NCBI RefSeq assembly: GCF_008107725.1
Contig: NZ_VIRN01000037.1
Coordinates: 1 to 64,000 of the forward strand
DNA: 64,000 bases
Reading direction: 5' to 3'
Source: Marinobacter sp. BW6
GTDB taxonomy: Bacteria > Pseudomonadota > Gammaproteobacteria > Pseudomonadales > Oleiphilaceae
This document shows, one piece after another, positions 51,895 to 60,048 of the stretch. A program made the translations under genes and the position numbers. Below the pieces are notes generated by a model. It was not told the DNA's origin. It saw only the letters and a program-made list of their open reading frames with translations, and did no database searches. The number at the start of each line of letters is the position of its first letter. Position 1 is the stretch's first letter.

Positions 51895-52026
51895 CCACAG
51901 AAAGTACTAAACCTCTGCAACCAAAGATCAGTATCTTACCCACCAAAATCCACAAAAAGTGCTAAACAAACTTAAAGTAGATTCGAGAATAGGGTGGTCG
52001 TTCCGGTTTCCACACAAAGTGCTAAA
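51895..52026 (+). repeat. Left array of three 17-bp repeats (CCACAGAAAGTACTAAA type)
   Basis: Units at 51895-51911 (CCACAGAAAGTACTAAA), 51950-51966 (CCACAAAAAGTGCTAAA) and 52010-52026 (CCACACAAAGTGCTAAA), spaced about 55-60 bases. The same unit appears in reverse orientation on the right side (58915-58974). The rest of the 647-base gap 51554-52200 holds only the decayed recombinase and this array. Confidence 0.8.
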
Positions 52027-52200
52027 TTCGTCGTCCGACTCGGGGTTCGGATTAGTCTTGCTGGAACCGAAAGATTAGGGCGAGCGACAGGCATTTGTAG
52101 CAAGGGACGCTATTAAACAAAAGCGAACATTGGCGAGCCACCTGTAAATAGCTGAAAAAATGCCGCAAGAGAACAATCGAACTCTCTCTAGGACGAGTGG

Positions 52201-52758
52201 CTAAAGGCTGTCTTTGACAGTGTCCAGAATCTCCGTCGCCAGTGCGTCATCATCCACGGCACGCGCCAGAACCATCGCTCCCACCATGGCGGAAAGCGCC
52301 GAAATGGATTGCTCCCTCGGCGTTTTGCCGCGTTTGCGGGGCACAATGGGTTCCAGATCCTTAAGAAAGCGCTCCAGCCCGCTAGTCAGCGCCGATTGCA
52401 GCGGCTCGCCGCGCCGGGGTCCTTCCACTGCCAGGGTGGTAAAGGCACAGCCAGCTTCCGGATGCCGACGATGCAGCGGCGAGAGATAGCTTTGCTTCAT
52501 GGCCTCCCAGGGATTATCCGTACCTTTGAGGGCCCGCTGCCGGTTGTCCTCATTCTGCCGCAATGCCTGGGTTGTAGCCTGTGTGACCAGATCTTCCTTG
52601 GATTTGAATTGGCCATAGAACCCGCCGTGGGTTAAGCCGGCCGCTTTCATCAGGTCGGCAACACCGACGCCATCGACACCGCGCTGACGAAACAGTTGCG
52701 CGGCGGTTTCCAGAACCGCCTGTCGATTTTTTTCCGCCTGCTCTCGACTCACTCTCAT
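52201..52758 (-). CDS. TetR/AcrR-family repressor
   Basis: A 185-residue repressor: helix-turn-helix 'GVDGVGVADLMKAAGLTHGG' then 'FYGQFKSKEDLV', C-terminal domain 'HRRHPEAGCAFTTLAVEGPR'. This matches the TetR group that controls reductive or ester-detoxification genes (for example NemR/AcuR-like). ATG 52758 is the natural start; the longer frame to 52824 covers its operators. Divergent from the hydrolase/isomerase/SDR operon, which it probably represses. Confidence 0.87.
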   Translation of the reverse strand: MRVSREQAEKNRQAVLETAAQLFRQRGVDGVGVADLMKAAGLTHGGFYGQFKSKEDLVTQATTQALRQNEDNRQRALKGTDNPWEAMKQSYLSPLHRRHPEAGCAFTTLAVEGPRRGEPLQSALTSGLERFLKDLEPIVPRKRGKTPREQSISALSAMVGAMVLARAVDDDALATEILDTVKDSL

Positions 52759-52797
52759 GATTTGAACCCAATCGCGATTAAACTCGTTGACATGCAT

Positions 52798-52847
52798 TTT
52801 AAATGATGAGCATAATTTAAACAATTAGATGATGAGTATCATCTAAT
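52798..52847. promoter_or_regulatory. Twin TetR-type operators 26 bp apart
   Basis: Two inverted repeats: 52798-52821 (TTTAAATGAT-GAGC-ATAATTTAAA, one mismatch) and 52824-52847 (ATTAGATGAT-GAGT-ATCATCTAAT, perfect). Both share the core ATGAT-GAG. Centres are 26 bp apart. They lie between tetR and the divergent hydrolase operon. Confidence 0.8.
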
Positions 52848-52905
52848 AGGTCGAACGTTCACAACGGGCGACTTCATTGATCCCCGTTATGCGAAGGAGA
52901 GGACC

Positions 52906-53826
52906 ATGAGCAACACCCTGCAAGCCCTGATTTTAATGATTGGCGCCGCTGTCATGAGTGCGGCCTGTAGTTCGGTAGTCAATACGAACCCTGTAAGCCC
53001 ATCAATCGCAGCCACCAAGACGCAATATGCCGTTATCGACGATCGAAACATTGCCTATCGAACGATGGGTAACGGATCGCCCATTGTCCTGATCAACCGT
53101 TTCAGGGGCACCCTCGACACCTGGGACCCTCTGTTCCTGGAACAGCTGGCGCAGTCGCACACGGTGATTACGCTGGATTACCCGGGCATTGGCTATTCCG
53201 AAGGTACGTTGCCCACGGACGCTAAAGAGGTAGCCGCAGAAGTTGCGAAACTGGCAGAGCACCTGCAACTGGAACAATACGATGTATTGGGTTGGTCCTA
53301 TGGTGGGATGATTGCCCAGTACGTTGCCTTTCTGTACCCGGAGCGGGTCGGTAAAGCGGTTCTGATTGGCACCAATCCGCCCGGTAAGAATGCGGTGCCT
53401 TTCGAGCCGATTTTTGTGCAGACCGCCTTCAAACCTGAATACAACCTGAACGATTACACGGTGCTGTTCTTTGAACCTGACTCGGCAGCAAGCAAGCGGG
53501 CCGCTAAATCGTCCATGGAACGAACATGGCCTGGTGTGGACCAGACAAAGGTGCCCAAGGCACAGGAACTGTTACAACGTTATGTCGCCGGATTCAGGGG
53601 TATTGCCGTTGACGAGATGGATTTCCGAAGCAAGTTCGCTTCAACGGACGTCCCTATGCTTGCCCTCTCGGGCGACCATGACATCTCGTTTTCTGTGGAC
53701 AACTGGTACCCGCTTATTGGTAATGCGCCAACGCTGCAATTGATCTCAATGCCGGACGCTGGCCATGCCCCCCATTTTCAGTATCCGGAACTTTCGGTCC
53801 GCTATATCAGCGCTTTCCTTAAATAA
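52906..53826 (+). CDS. Alpha/beta-hydrolase lipoprotein
   Basis: A 306-residue hydrolase with a lipoprotein signal (lipobox MSAAC, Cys near 21). Motifs: 'PIVLINRFRGTLDTWDP' (oxyanion), nucleophile in 'DVLGWSYGGMIAQYVA', acid in 'LALSGDHDISF', His in 'MPDAGHAPHFQYPE'. GAAGGAGAGG precedes ATG. It opens an operon with an HCCA-isomerase-like protein and an SDR, under the TetR operators. Substrate unknown. Confidence 0.84.
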   Translation: MSNTLQALILMIGAAVMSAACSSVVNTNPVSPSIAATKTQYAVIDDRNIAYRTMGNGSPIVLINRFRGTLDTWDPLFLEQLAQSHTVITLDYPGIGYSEGTLPTDAKEVAAEVAKLAEHLQLEQYDVLGWSYGGMIAQYVAFLYPERVGKAVLIGTNPPGKNAVPFEPIFVQTAFKPEYNLNDYTVLFFEPDSAASKRAAKSSMERTWPGVDQTKVPKAQELLQRYVAGFRGIAVDEMDFRSKFASTDVPMLALSGDHDISFSVDNWYPLIGNAPTLQLISMPDAGHAPHFQYPELSVRYISAFLK

Positions 53827-53884
53827 ATCGGGCGTCGGACGAGTCTGTCCGACGTCTTCTGACACATGAACAGGAGCACACCAA

Positions 53885-54478
53885 ATGACTCAATCTGTCG
53901 AATTTTTCTTTGATTTCCTCAGCCCCTACAGTTACCTGGCTTCCACACAGCTGGAGTCCCTGGATGCCGACATCCAGCTGCGCCCCATGAATGTCCTCAA
54001 GGTGATGGATGCGGTGGGCAATGTGCCAACAACCCTTACCTGCAAGGCCAAAGGCGCCTATGTCCAGCAAGACATGGGCAGATGGCTTAAACGATACCGC
54101 GTGGCCTTCAACCCCTCGAAGATACCGCTGAATGACGGAGAAGCCTGCGCCAAAGCCGTACTTGCGGCCGGCAATGCACAAGAAGCCATGGCGATAACGA
54201 AGGCGCTTTACCAGAACATCTGGGGGCAGGCGCAAACCCTGAAAGATGTCTCAGCCGTACTTGCTGCTTTGAAGGAAGCCGGCATTGAGACAACCGGGAT
54301 CGCCGAACGCATCGAGTCGTCTGAGGTGGCGGCCAAGCTCGACAGCAATAACGAAGGGGCTGCGAAGCGGGGCGTTTTCGGTGCGCCCACCCTGTTTGTC
54401 GGTGACGCCATGTTCTTCGGCAACGACCGACTGGATTTTGTGCGCGAAGAACTGGCGCGCGAGGAGGCGACAGCATGA
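53885..54478 (+). CDS. DsbA-family 2-hydroxychromene-2-carboxylate isomerase-like protein
   Basis: A 197-residue kappa-GST/DsbA-fold protein: 'VEFFFDFLSPYSYLASTQLE' (catalytic Ser in SPYSY), 'GEACAKAVLAAGNAQEAMAI', 'GVFGAPTLFVGDAMFFGNDR'. Such enzymes isomerise naphthalene-pathway chromenes with glutathione, but many homologues act on other ring compounds. ACAGGAG precedes ATG. Its stop overlaps the SDR start (ATGA), so they are coupled. Confidence 0.86.
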   Translation: MTQSVEFFFDFLSPYSYLASTQLESLDADIQLRPMNVLKVMDAVGNVPTTLTCKAKGAYVQQDMGRWLKRYRVAFNPSKIPLNDGEACAKAVLAAGNAQEAMAITKALYQNIWGQAQTLKDVSAVLAALKEAGIETTGIAERIESSEVAAKLDSNNEGAAKRGVFGAPTLFVGDAMFFGNDRLDFVREELAREEATA

Positions 54479-55170
54479 ATGCCGACAAACCCCTCGCCCT
54501 GATCACCGGAGTCGGGCCGGGCACCGGCACCGCTCTGGTGAAACGGTTCACTGAAGCCGGCTACCGGGTCGCCATGGTGGCCCGGAACGCCGACAGGCTC
54601 CTGGATCTGGAGCAGGAAATCGAAGGCACCATCGCCGTGCCTTGCGATGTAACCGACCCGCAGGCCCTAGCCGAGGCCATCAAAAAAGTAGGCGCACCCA
54701 GGGTGGTGGTGCACAACGCCGTTGGTGGCGCCTTTGGAACCTGGGACCAGATCGACCCGGAAACCCTGCGCCAGAACATGGAGATCAATGCCATGGCATT
54801 GCTTACGCTGGCCAGGCTAACAGCCCCGGCAATGGTTGAAGCAGGCGAGGGGGCCATCATCGTCACCGGCAACACCTCAGCACAGCGAGGCAGTGCCTCA
54901 TTTGCCGGCTTTGCGCCAAGCAAGGCAGCCCAGCGCATCCTGGCGGAATCACTGGCCCGCGACCTAGGCCCCAAGGGTGTGCATGTCGCCTACCTGATTA
55001 TCGACGCGGTGATTGATGTGGCCTGGGCCAGGAAACTCCACGCGGACAAGGGGGATGATTTCTTCATCTCACCGAGCTCTATTGCCGCGGAGGTTTTTCA
55101 CCTTGCCCATCAACCCAGGGACGCCTGGTCATTTTTGGCCGAAGTTCGCCCATTTCATGAGAAGTGGTAA
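54475..55170 (+). CDS. SDR-family protein lacking the usual catalytic tyrosine
   Basis: A 231-residue Rossmann protein: 'ALITGVGPGTGTALVKRFTE' (nucleotide loop), 'VVVHNAVGGAFGTWDQIDPE', 'IIVTGNTSAQRGSASFAGFA' and 'PSKAAQRILAESLARDLGPK'. At the YxxxK site the sequence reads FAPSK, so the catalytic Tyr is Phe. This variant is known in some SDR branches. Coupled to the isomerase gene by a four-base overlap. Confidence 0.83.
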   Translation: MNADKPLALITGVGPGTGTALVKRFTEAGYRVAMVARNADRLLDLEQEIEGTIAVPCDVTDPQALAEAIKKVGAPRVVVHNAVGGAFGTWDQIDPETLRQNMEINAMALLTLARLTAPAMVEAGEGAIIVTGNTSAQRGSASFAGFAPSKAAQRILAESLARDLGPKGVHVAYLIIDAVIDVAWARKLHADKGDDFFISPSSIAAEVFHLAHQPRDAWSFLAEVRPFHEKW

Positions 55171-55178
55171 GCCAAATC

Positions 55179-55220
55179 GTCGCGGTTGGCTCGCATCTTC
55201 TGACAGGTGTGGGCCGCCAC
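55179..55220. repeat. 42-bp dispersed repeat, copy 2
   Basis: Same sequence family as 48694-48735 (38/42 matches), in the same orientation. It lies between the SDR stop and the thioesterase start, nine bases past the stop. Confidence 0.7.
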
Positions 55221-55246
55221 AATGGCGTTAATAAGAGGAGAGAATC

Positions 55247-56041
55247 ATGGAATTTGTGGAAACACGGGCCAGTTTTGCAGAGACTGACGACGGCAAAGCC
55301 GAAATTGCAGCATTCTGGGGGCAGGGGCGCGCGTCTTTCGGCGGGCTTCTGGTGGCACTGATTTTTGATCGCATGAAAGGCGCTATGCACGAGGTGCGTA
55401 ACGTGCGGTCGTTGATGGTGTCTTTTGTCGGGCCGGCTGCACCGGAACAACCTTTGACGCTGTCTGCCGAGATTCTTCGTGAAGGCAACGCTGTGACGCA
55501 AGTCGAAGGGCGCGCAACACAGAACGGTAAGACCGTTGCCGTTGTGATTGGCAGTTTCGGACAAGCAAGAGACTCTGAAGTGACTGTCCATGGCCTGGAC
55601 GCGCCAAATGTTGTCGCGCCGGAATCAGCTCCGGAGTTGCCGTTCATTCCCAATGTAACGCCCGAATTCACGCAACATATCGAATTGCGTTTTGCCATTG
55701 GTGGCATGCCGATGAGTGGCAACGAAAGTCGGGAAATGGGTGGCTGGATGCGCTTTCGGAAAACGCAGGACCAGTTTGACGATGCTCACCTGATCGCACT
55801 TGTGGACGCCTGGCCGCCCGCCATTCTGCCCCGCATGAAGCAACCGGCTCCGGCCAGCAGTCTCTCGTGGACACTGGAGTTTGTCTATCCACGGCCCAGC
55901 ATCGCTCCCGGCGAATATCTGCTCTATCAGGCATCAATCGATCAGGCGCGAGACGGTTACGGTCATATCCATGCCCGGATCTGGACCCACACTGGTGAAC
56001 TGATTGCCTTGAGTCGCCAGACTGTCGTTGTTTTTGGGTAG
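55247..56041 (+). CDS. TesB-like acyl-CoA thioesterase (double hot-dog)
   Basis: A 264-residue protein: 'AAFWGQGRASFGGLLVALIF' start, 'RSLMVSFVGPAAPEQPLTLS' closing the first hot-dog, 'SLSWTLEFVYPRPSIAPGEY' and 'ARIWTHTGELIALSRQTVVV' in the second. It would hydrolyse acyl-CoA thioesters. AGAGGAGAG precedes ATG. It follows the SDR by 76 bases, separated by the dispersed repeat, and may join the same pathway. Confidence 0.82.
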   Translation: MEFVETRASFAETDDGKAEIAAFWGQGRASFGGLLVALIFDRMKGAMHEVRNVRSLMVSFVGPAAPEQPLTLSAEILREGNAVTQVEGRATQNGKTVAVVIGSFGQARDSEVTVHGLDAPNVVAPESAPELPFIPNVTPEFTQHIELRFAIGGMPMSGNESREMGGWMRFRKTQDQFDDAHLIALVDAWPPAILPRMKQPAPASSLSWTLEFVYPRPSIAPGEYLLYQASIDQARDGYGHIHARIWTHTGELIALSRQTVVVFG

Positions 56042-56084
56042 CGGCCTATGGGAGGAGGCCTGGCGTCCTTGCTGCCGTGACTAG

Positions 56085-56588
56085 TTACCTGGCGCGGGAC
56101 CACCTTCTGACAGCAAAGTAAAACATGTACGCCGCTGAGAGAAGCAGCCACGTGATGCCGACCAGGTACTACCAGACACTTTGCCGAAGTCCCAAATTAA
56201 ACGCATTAGCAATTTGCAGTAAAATCACAAGTAGCCCAAGAATCATCAGAATCGCGAAGGCCGGGCCCGTCAGGAAATCGTTCAGTGCTCGCTCTTTGCG
56301 CCGTAAAGTAGCCGAGCGCCACACCAAAGAGGCGATGTACGCCGCAAGACCGGCACTGCAAATGAGCCATAGCAAAGAAGTTGCGAGATTGAGCCCTGAA
56401 AGCAGAATGGGACCCAAAGAAAAGAAAACGGAGACAAGGCTTCGTTCAATTAAGGTTCCAACGAGCCCGCGTGATAGTGGGTCGACGCCCGAATTGTCCT
56501 GGCCGCCGAGCGCGACGATGAGTGCCGAGAAACCAGCAAGAGCGACGGCAACCTGGGCACAGGTGAGTAGGTAATCAGAGCCTTCCAT
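56085..56588 (-). pseudogene. Membrane protein gene interrupted by an in-frame stop
   Basis: From ATG 56588 the frame gives 'EGSDYLLTCAQVAVALAGFS' and further hydrophobic segments up to 'NLGLRQSVW', then meets TAG at 56169-56171. The same frame runs on for 27 residues, 'YLVGITWLLSAAYMFYFAVR', a final transmembrane span, to a TAA at 56085-56087. A W-to-stop change (TGG to TAG) is the simplest reading. The protein would be 167 residues with about four spans. Function unknown. Confidence 0.65.
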
Positions 56589-56618
56589 TGTTGCGAGGTA
56601 TTTGAAATCCAGAGCAAC

Positions 56619-57218
56619 TGGAGTGACGTGGAGCTCGCGACAATCCCCTGTGCTTATGGAACGGCGGAAAACATGTTGCATCGAGCGGGCGTTAATAGCG
56701 CTGACCGCCTGCTGGTTACCGGAGCGTCGGGCGGGGTCGGATCAGCGGTTGTCCAACTGGCCAAGCGCAGGGGTGCCTATGTTATCGCCGTAGCCGGCGA
56801 AAGTAAGCTGGGCGCTGTCAGGGGCCTGGGGGCCGACCAGGTCATCGCCCGAGGCATGGACTTGTCTACTGAAATTCAGGACTCTTCAGTGGATGTTGTT
56901 ATCGACAATGTCGCCGGTGAGCAGGTTGGCAAGCTGTTGAAGCTGATGGCTCGTGGTGGCCGATATGCGTCGTCTGGCGCGATTGCCGGGCCTATCACGA
57001 CCATCGATATGCGCGATTTGTATCTCAAGGACTTGACGCTGATTGGTTGCACAGCTTGGGACGAACCGATCTTTTCAAACCTCATCGACTACATTGAAAA
57101 GGGTGAGATACGTCCTTTGGTCGCAAAAACGTTCGAGCTGAAAGACATAGCGACTGCCCAACAGGAATTTCTCAAGAAGACGCATTTTGGAAACTTTGTA
57201 TTGGTGCCTCCGCCATGA
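56619..57218 (+). pseudogene. 5'-truncated zinc-type alcohol dehydrogenase (MDR family)
   Basis: The frame begins 'WSDVELATIPCAYGTAENML' and carries the Rossmann half of an MDR dehydrogenase: 'DRLLVTGASGGVGSAVVQLA', 'VDVVIDNVAGEQVGKLLKLM', 'GRYASSGAIAGPITTIDMRD', ending 'FGNFVLVPPP'. The N-terminal GroES-like catalytic half (about 150 residues) is missing, so the product could not bind substrate normally. The cut lies near 56600, next to the start of the leftward broken membrane gene. Confidence 0.8.
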
Positions 57219-57580
57219 AAGCTGCTGCTCGCAGGGCAATAAGCGGAAAGGTACTTTCCAAATTCAAAGACTCTAACAATGTAATCCATGCGACAAGCGC
57301 GTGATTGCGTGCGTTGTCCCCGAATCTGAATGTTCGCTTTGCGACCACACTGAACTTCACGCTTCAGTCACCAAACCATCTCCAATTGCCAAGAAACCCA
57401 CGTTTGGTGGGCCAGAGTTGTCATATGAGCCGATCTAGAGGGGGCAGGGCAGCTATGGGTCCCGCGCTATCAACAAGACTCATCACAAGTGGGCTGAAAA
57501 TTTTAACTTGGCAGGTAAGCATTCCGGGGGCGGTTGAACAGTAATAATGAATGCGCTCCAAAGTTTATTCGTTTGCTGGA
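57219..57580. other. Gene-free stretch with one KOPS-like octamer
   Basis: The 362 bases between the truncated dehydrogenase and the recombinase stop hold no frame I can support. GGGCAGGG occurs at 57442-57449 on the plus strand, pointing toward dif. Confidence 0.6.
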
Positions 57581-58378
57581 CTAACCAACATATTTGTACC
57601 CTGCATCCCGCAACGCTTCCTTCAGTGACTCCTCGGGAGGTTCTTCGTAAATGAGCGTTGTTGAGGGTGACACATGGCCAGCGATTTTTTGCGCAACTTT
57701 AACTGACTTCTTTTGTTCATGAATAATATTTGTCATTAAAGTCCGCCGGCCACTGTGGGAGCTGGCTCGCTCAATACCCGCCCAATGCCTTTGCATGAGA
57801 GCAACGTGTTCCTGGAGAGTGTTGGGAGAGTACGGGCCTCCTTTCTGAGTCAGGAAAAGAGGATCCGTCTTTTTCACCGAGGGGTTCGCTTCCAGGCGGA
57901 TCGCAAGGTGATTTTCTATGGCCGTTCTCAGTGCAAGGTCACTCATTGGAAGATCGCGCGATTTACCACGATGTTTTTTGACCTCAGGATAAAAATCCTC
58001 CGGTTTGATCTCGGCACCAGCCTTAGCCATGGTTTCAATTCGCTGAACAAGCTGGTGGAAGTCGTGAACACTAAAACTGATCCGACGCCGTTGGTACGTG
58101 GATCTGGATCGCTTCAACGCATCGGCACCTTTGGTGTAAGCCGCAGGCAACGCCAGGATTTCTTTAAGTTTGAAAGAACGTTGGCCAGAGCTTTTAGGGC
58201 CGAGTTCGGCGACGTCTTTGATCTGGAGCAGCGCGATTTCCTGGACTCGCAGTCCGAGCTTGAAGCTGATCTGAACGAGCGCTGTGTTCTTTTCCGGGTA
58301 GCGATGCTCTTGGATCACGTGCAAGAGGTGTGCAAATTGTTCGGGTGTGAGCACGCGTGCCTGGCCGGTTTTACTCAT
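57581..58378 (-). CDS. Tyrosine-type site-specific recombinase/integrase
   Basis: A 265-residue recombinase. Core residues: Arg in 'FKLGLRVQEIALLQIKDV', 'RASSHSGRRTLMTNIIHE' (HxxR), 'KIAGHVSPSTTLIYEEPPEE' (His and nucleophile Tyr). No separate arm-binding domain is obvious, so it is a compact enzyme of XerC/D size or slightly smaller. CAGGAG precedes ATG. It lies 640 bases from a dif-like site and beside a 17-bp repeat array; a decayed copy is at 51572-51825. Confidence 0.9.
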   Translation of the reverse strand: MSKTGQARVLTPEQFAHLLHVIQEHRYPEKNTALVQISFKLGLRVQEIALLQIKDVAELGPKSSGQRSFKLKEILALPAAYTKGADALKRSRSTYQRRRISFSVHDFHQLVQRIETMAKAGAEIKPEDFYPEVKKHRGKSRDLPMSDLALRTAIENHLAIRLEANPSVKKTDPLFLTQKGGPYSPNTLQEHVALMQRHWAGIERASSHSGRRTLMTNIIHEQKKSVKVAQKIAGHVSPSTTLIYEEPPEESLKEALRDAGYKYVG

Positions 58379-58914
58379 CGGGTAAGCTCCTGGTAAGCCG
58401 CTCAGATCGGAAGAGAGGACATAATCAAAATCCGTATTAATGTTATTTTAACGGATTTCTGAAGTTTAGCAGAGAATTATTGTGCTCAGGGCAGCTAGGC
58501 AGCCCCGATTATCCCAAACGGACATTGGTTGCGCGTTGTAACGTCCATTTCTTTCAGAACTGACGACTTACGGTTTTCAATAATCAGGAGCGCATCGTCT
58601 CAACCGGATTATCGATAGCCCCGTTCTAAGTTTTGTCTCATGTCACAGAGAGGTTCCGAGGCTGCCATAACAAAAATCCGCGCTCCTATTCGCATGATAC
58701 TTATCGGGAGGTATGGGGATGTCTTTTACCGGCATTGGCCACTAACTTTCGTACCCAGGGCATTATCCAAAATTGCGGAGTTCGGTCAGAGCTGACGCCA
58801 TTCCATAATCGAAATTAACCGCTGAAATCCGATGCACTGATTGCCCGAAAGGCGCTATTCGAGAAAAAACCGAAAAGTGTTCAGAATCATGAATATAGAA
58901 AGGTGGGCGACGAA

Positions 58915-58974
58915 TTTAGTACTTCCTGTGAAAATTTAGTACTTTCTGTGGCTATTCTTTAGCGCTTTCTGTGG
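58915..58974 (-). repeat. Right array of three 17-bp repeats, reverse orientation
   Basis: On the plus strand TTTAGTACTTCCTGTGA (58915-58931), TTTAGTACTTTCTGTGG (58935-58951) and TTTAGCGCTTTCTGTGG (58958-58974), spaced 20-23 bases. They are the reverse complement of the left-array unit, so the two arrays face each other across about 7 kb. Confidence 0.8.
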
Positions 58975-58981
58975 TCGTTCA

Positions 58982-59006
58982 AGTGGTCGTCCAAACCGAA
59001 CCAAAA
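58982..59006. repeat. Outer direct repeat, right copy
   Basis: AGTGGTCGTCCA directly followed by AACCGAACCAAAA. Same orientation as the left copy at 51851-51887, which has eight extra bases in the middle. It ends 11 bases before the dif-like site. Confidence 0.6.
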
Positions 59007-59017
59007 CCCCATACCGT

Positions 59018-59045
59018 ACTGCGCATAATGTATATTATGTTAAAT
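59018..59045 (+). other. dif: dif site (XerCD chromosome-dimer resolution site)
   Basis: The 28 bases match the Escherichia coli dif sequence at 26 positions: XerC arm TGCGCATAA, spacer TGTATA, XerD arm TTATGTTAAAT. Only the first two bases of the arm differ. dif marks the replication terminus, where XerC and XerD resolve chromosome dimers under FtsK control. It also serves as an insertion site for Xer-using mobile elements. It lies just outside the right outer repeat. Confidence 0.9.
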
Positions 59046-59111
59046 ACAGTATGCGAATTAAAACCCGAGCTGTCCCATCGGTGTCTACAGTACGAGAAAA
59101 GGTGCACCCCA

Positions 59112-59825
59112 CTAACGGGGCGAACTAAGGTTTCTATTCAATAGACGTTGGAAGAATTCGGAGGGATCGGGTTGGGCCAGATAATGCCTGTAAGCCTTCA
59201 CCGCAAAGACTTCCGGATCCAGCTCTAAAAATACGCGGTTGATTTGTCTTTCATGTCGAAATGGCGAATTGTCAAAGCGCTCCAGCAGCTCCTCGCTTGT
59301 TTCTTTCGGGAGGGTCGCTAGTTGGACCACGTATGCAATATATTCATGTGCCGCAAGGCCGGGCTTTGCTAGCCGAAAGTTTGCCTGCGCCACTGCGTGG
59401 GCCACCTCGTGTGCGATGAAGCTCTGCCAAATCTCATGACTCATGAACATCCCGAATGGCGCGTGTCGGCCAGCGACCCGTTGCGCTTGACTGAAGTTCG
59501 GAACCTCGATGTAAAGGTGCCTGGAATCATAAGTGCCAGTCACTTCCGAACCATGCAGACGAAGTGGATGGTCCACTAACTCGATGGTAAACCGAGTATC
59601 GACATGGAAGCCCATGCTTTTCATAAATGCCAATGTCGAACCCACTGCCTGGCATGCGAGGTCACCGTCTTCAGCCTCGTAGCTGTACACATTGACGCCT
59701 GGAGCAGCGCAAGTTATGAGCTTGGCAGAGTATGCCGAAGCATTTGCCAGCGCCAATAAAAGAACAAGCATCAACCGGATGCGTTTTACTTGAACGCCTA
59801 TGTTGGTATCCGGGGGCCTCGGCAC
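59112..59825 (-). CDS. Secreted HExxH putative metalloprotease-like protein
   Basis: A 237-residue protein with a signal peptide ('IRLMLVLLLALANASAYS') and the zinc-binding motif HEVAH in 'IWQSFIAHEVAHAVAQANFR'. 'GSEVTGTYDSRHLYIEVPNF' precedes it. Cysteines at about 39 and 58 may pair. The layout resembles small uncharacterised secreted peptidase-like proteins. GTG 59825 is the start, with GAGGAGGG six bases upstream. It is the first gene to the right of dif. Activity is inferred from the motif only. Confidence 0.7.
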   Translation of the reverse strand: MPRPPDTNIGVQVKRIRLMLVLLLALANASAYSAKLITCAAPGVNVYSYEAEDGDLACQAVGSTLAFMKSMGFHVDTRFTIELVDHPLRLHGSEVTGTYDSRHLYIEVPNFSQAQRVAGRHAPFGMFMSHEIWQSFIAHEVAHAVAQANFRLAKPGLAAHEYIAYVVQLATLPKETSEELLERFDNSPFRHERQINRVFLELDPEVFAVKAYRHYLAQPDPSEFFQRLLNRNLSSPR

Positions 59826-60048
59826 GAACGCCCTCCTCTCTTGAGTCAGCGCATGAGCAAAACGTTTACATGCACCCTTACCAGAGCATTACATTCGTTA
59901 TTCAACTATTTTTGTACGTTTGGCTCCACCCTGTTTTCCTCACAACCATGCATTTTGGTCTAAGCTTAGTAGAGAGATGGTAGTATTGGTTAAGGCCAAG
60001 GCGGTAATCTCGGATGGTCAAATGATTGTCTAATCGAGGGACGCCGAT

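Larger units (their letters stand above)
58379..59017. other. Gene-free end segment before dif
   Basis: About 640 bases with no frame I can support. The first part (58379-58914) shows no clear feature except its position upstream of the recombinase gene; the last part contains the right repeat array and right outer direct repeat. In the decayed left copy the matching interval is only about 70 bases. Confidence 0.6.

Noticed and set aside
51895..52026. CRISPR-like reading of the left repeat array
   Set aside because: Only three degenerate 17-bp units with unequal spacing, no cas genes, and a reversed matching array on the other side.
58633..58818. 61-residue frame in the gene-free segment before dif
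   Set aside because: No ribosome site, no motif and an unlikely composition.
51851..59006. Idea that the island is a Tn7-like transposon
   Set aside because: The repeat arrays resemble multi-site transposon ends, but no transposase, ATPase or target-selection genes are present, and the only mobility gene is a tyrosine recombinase.
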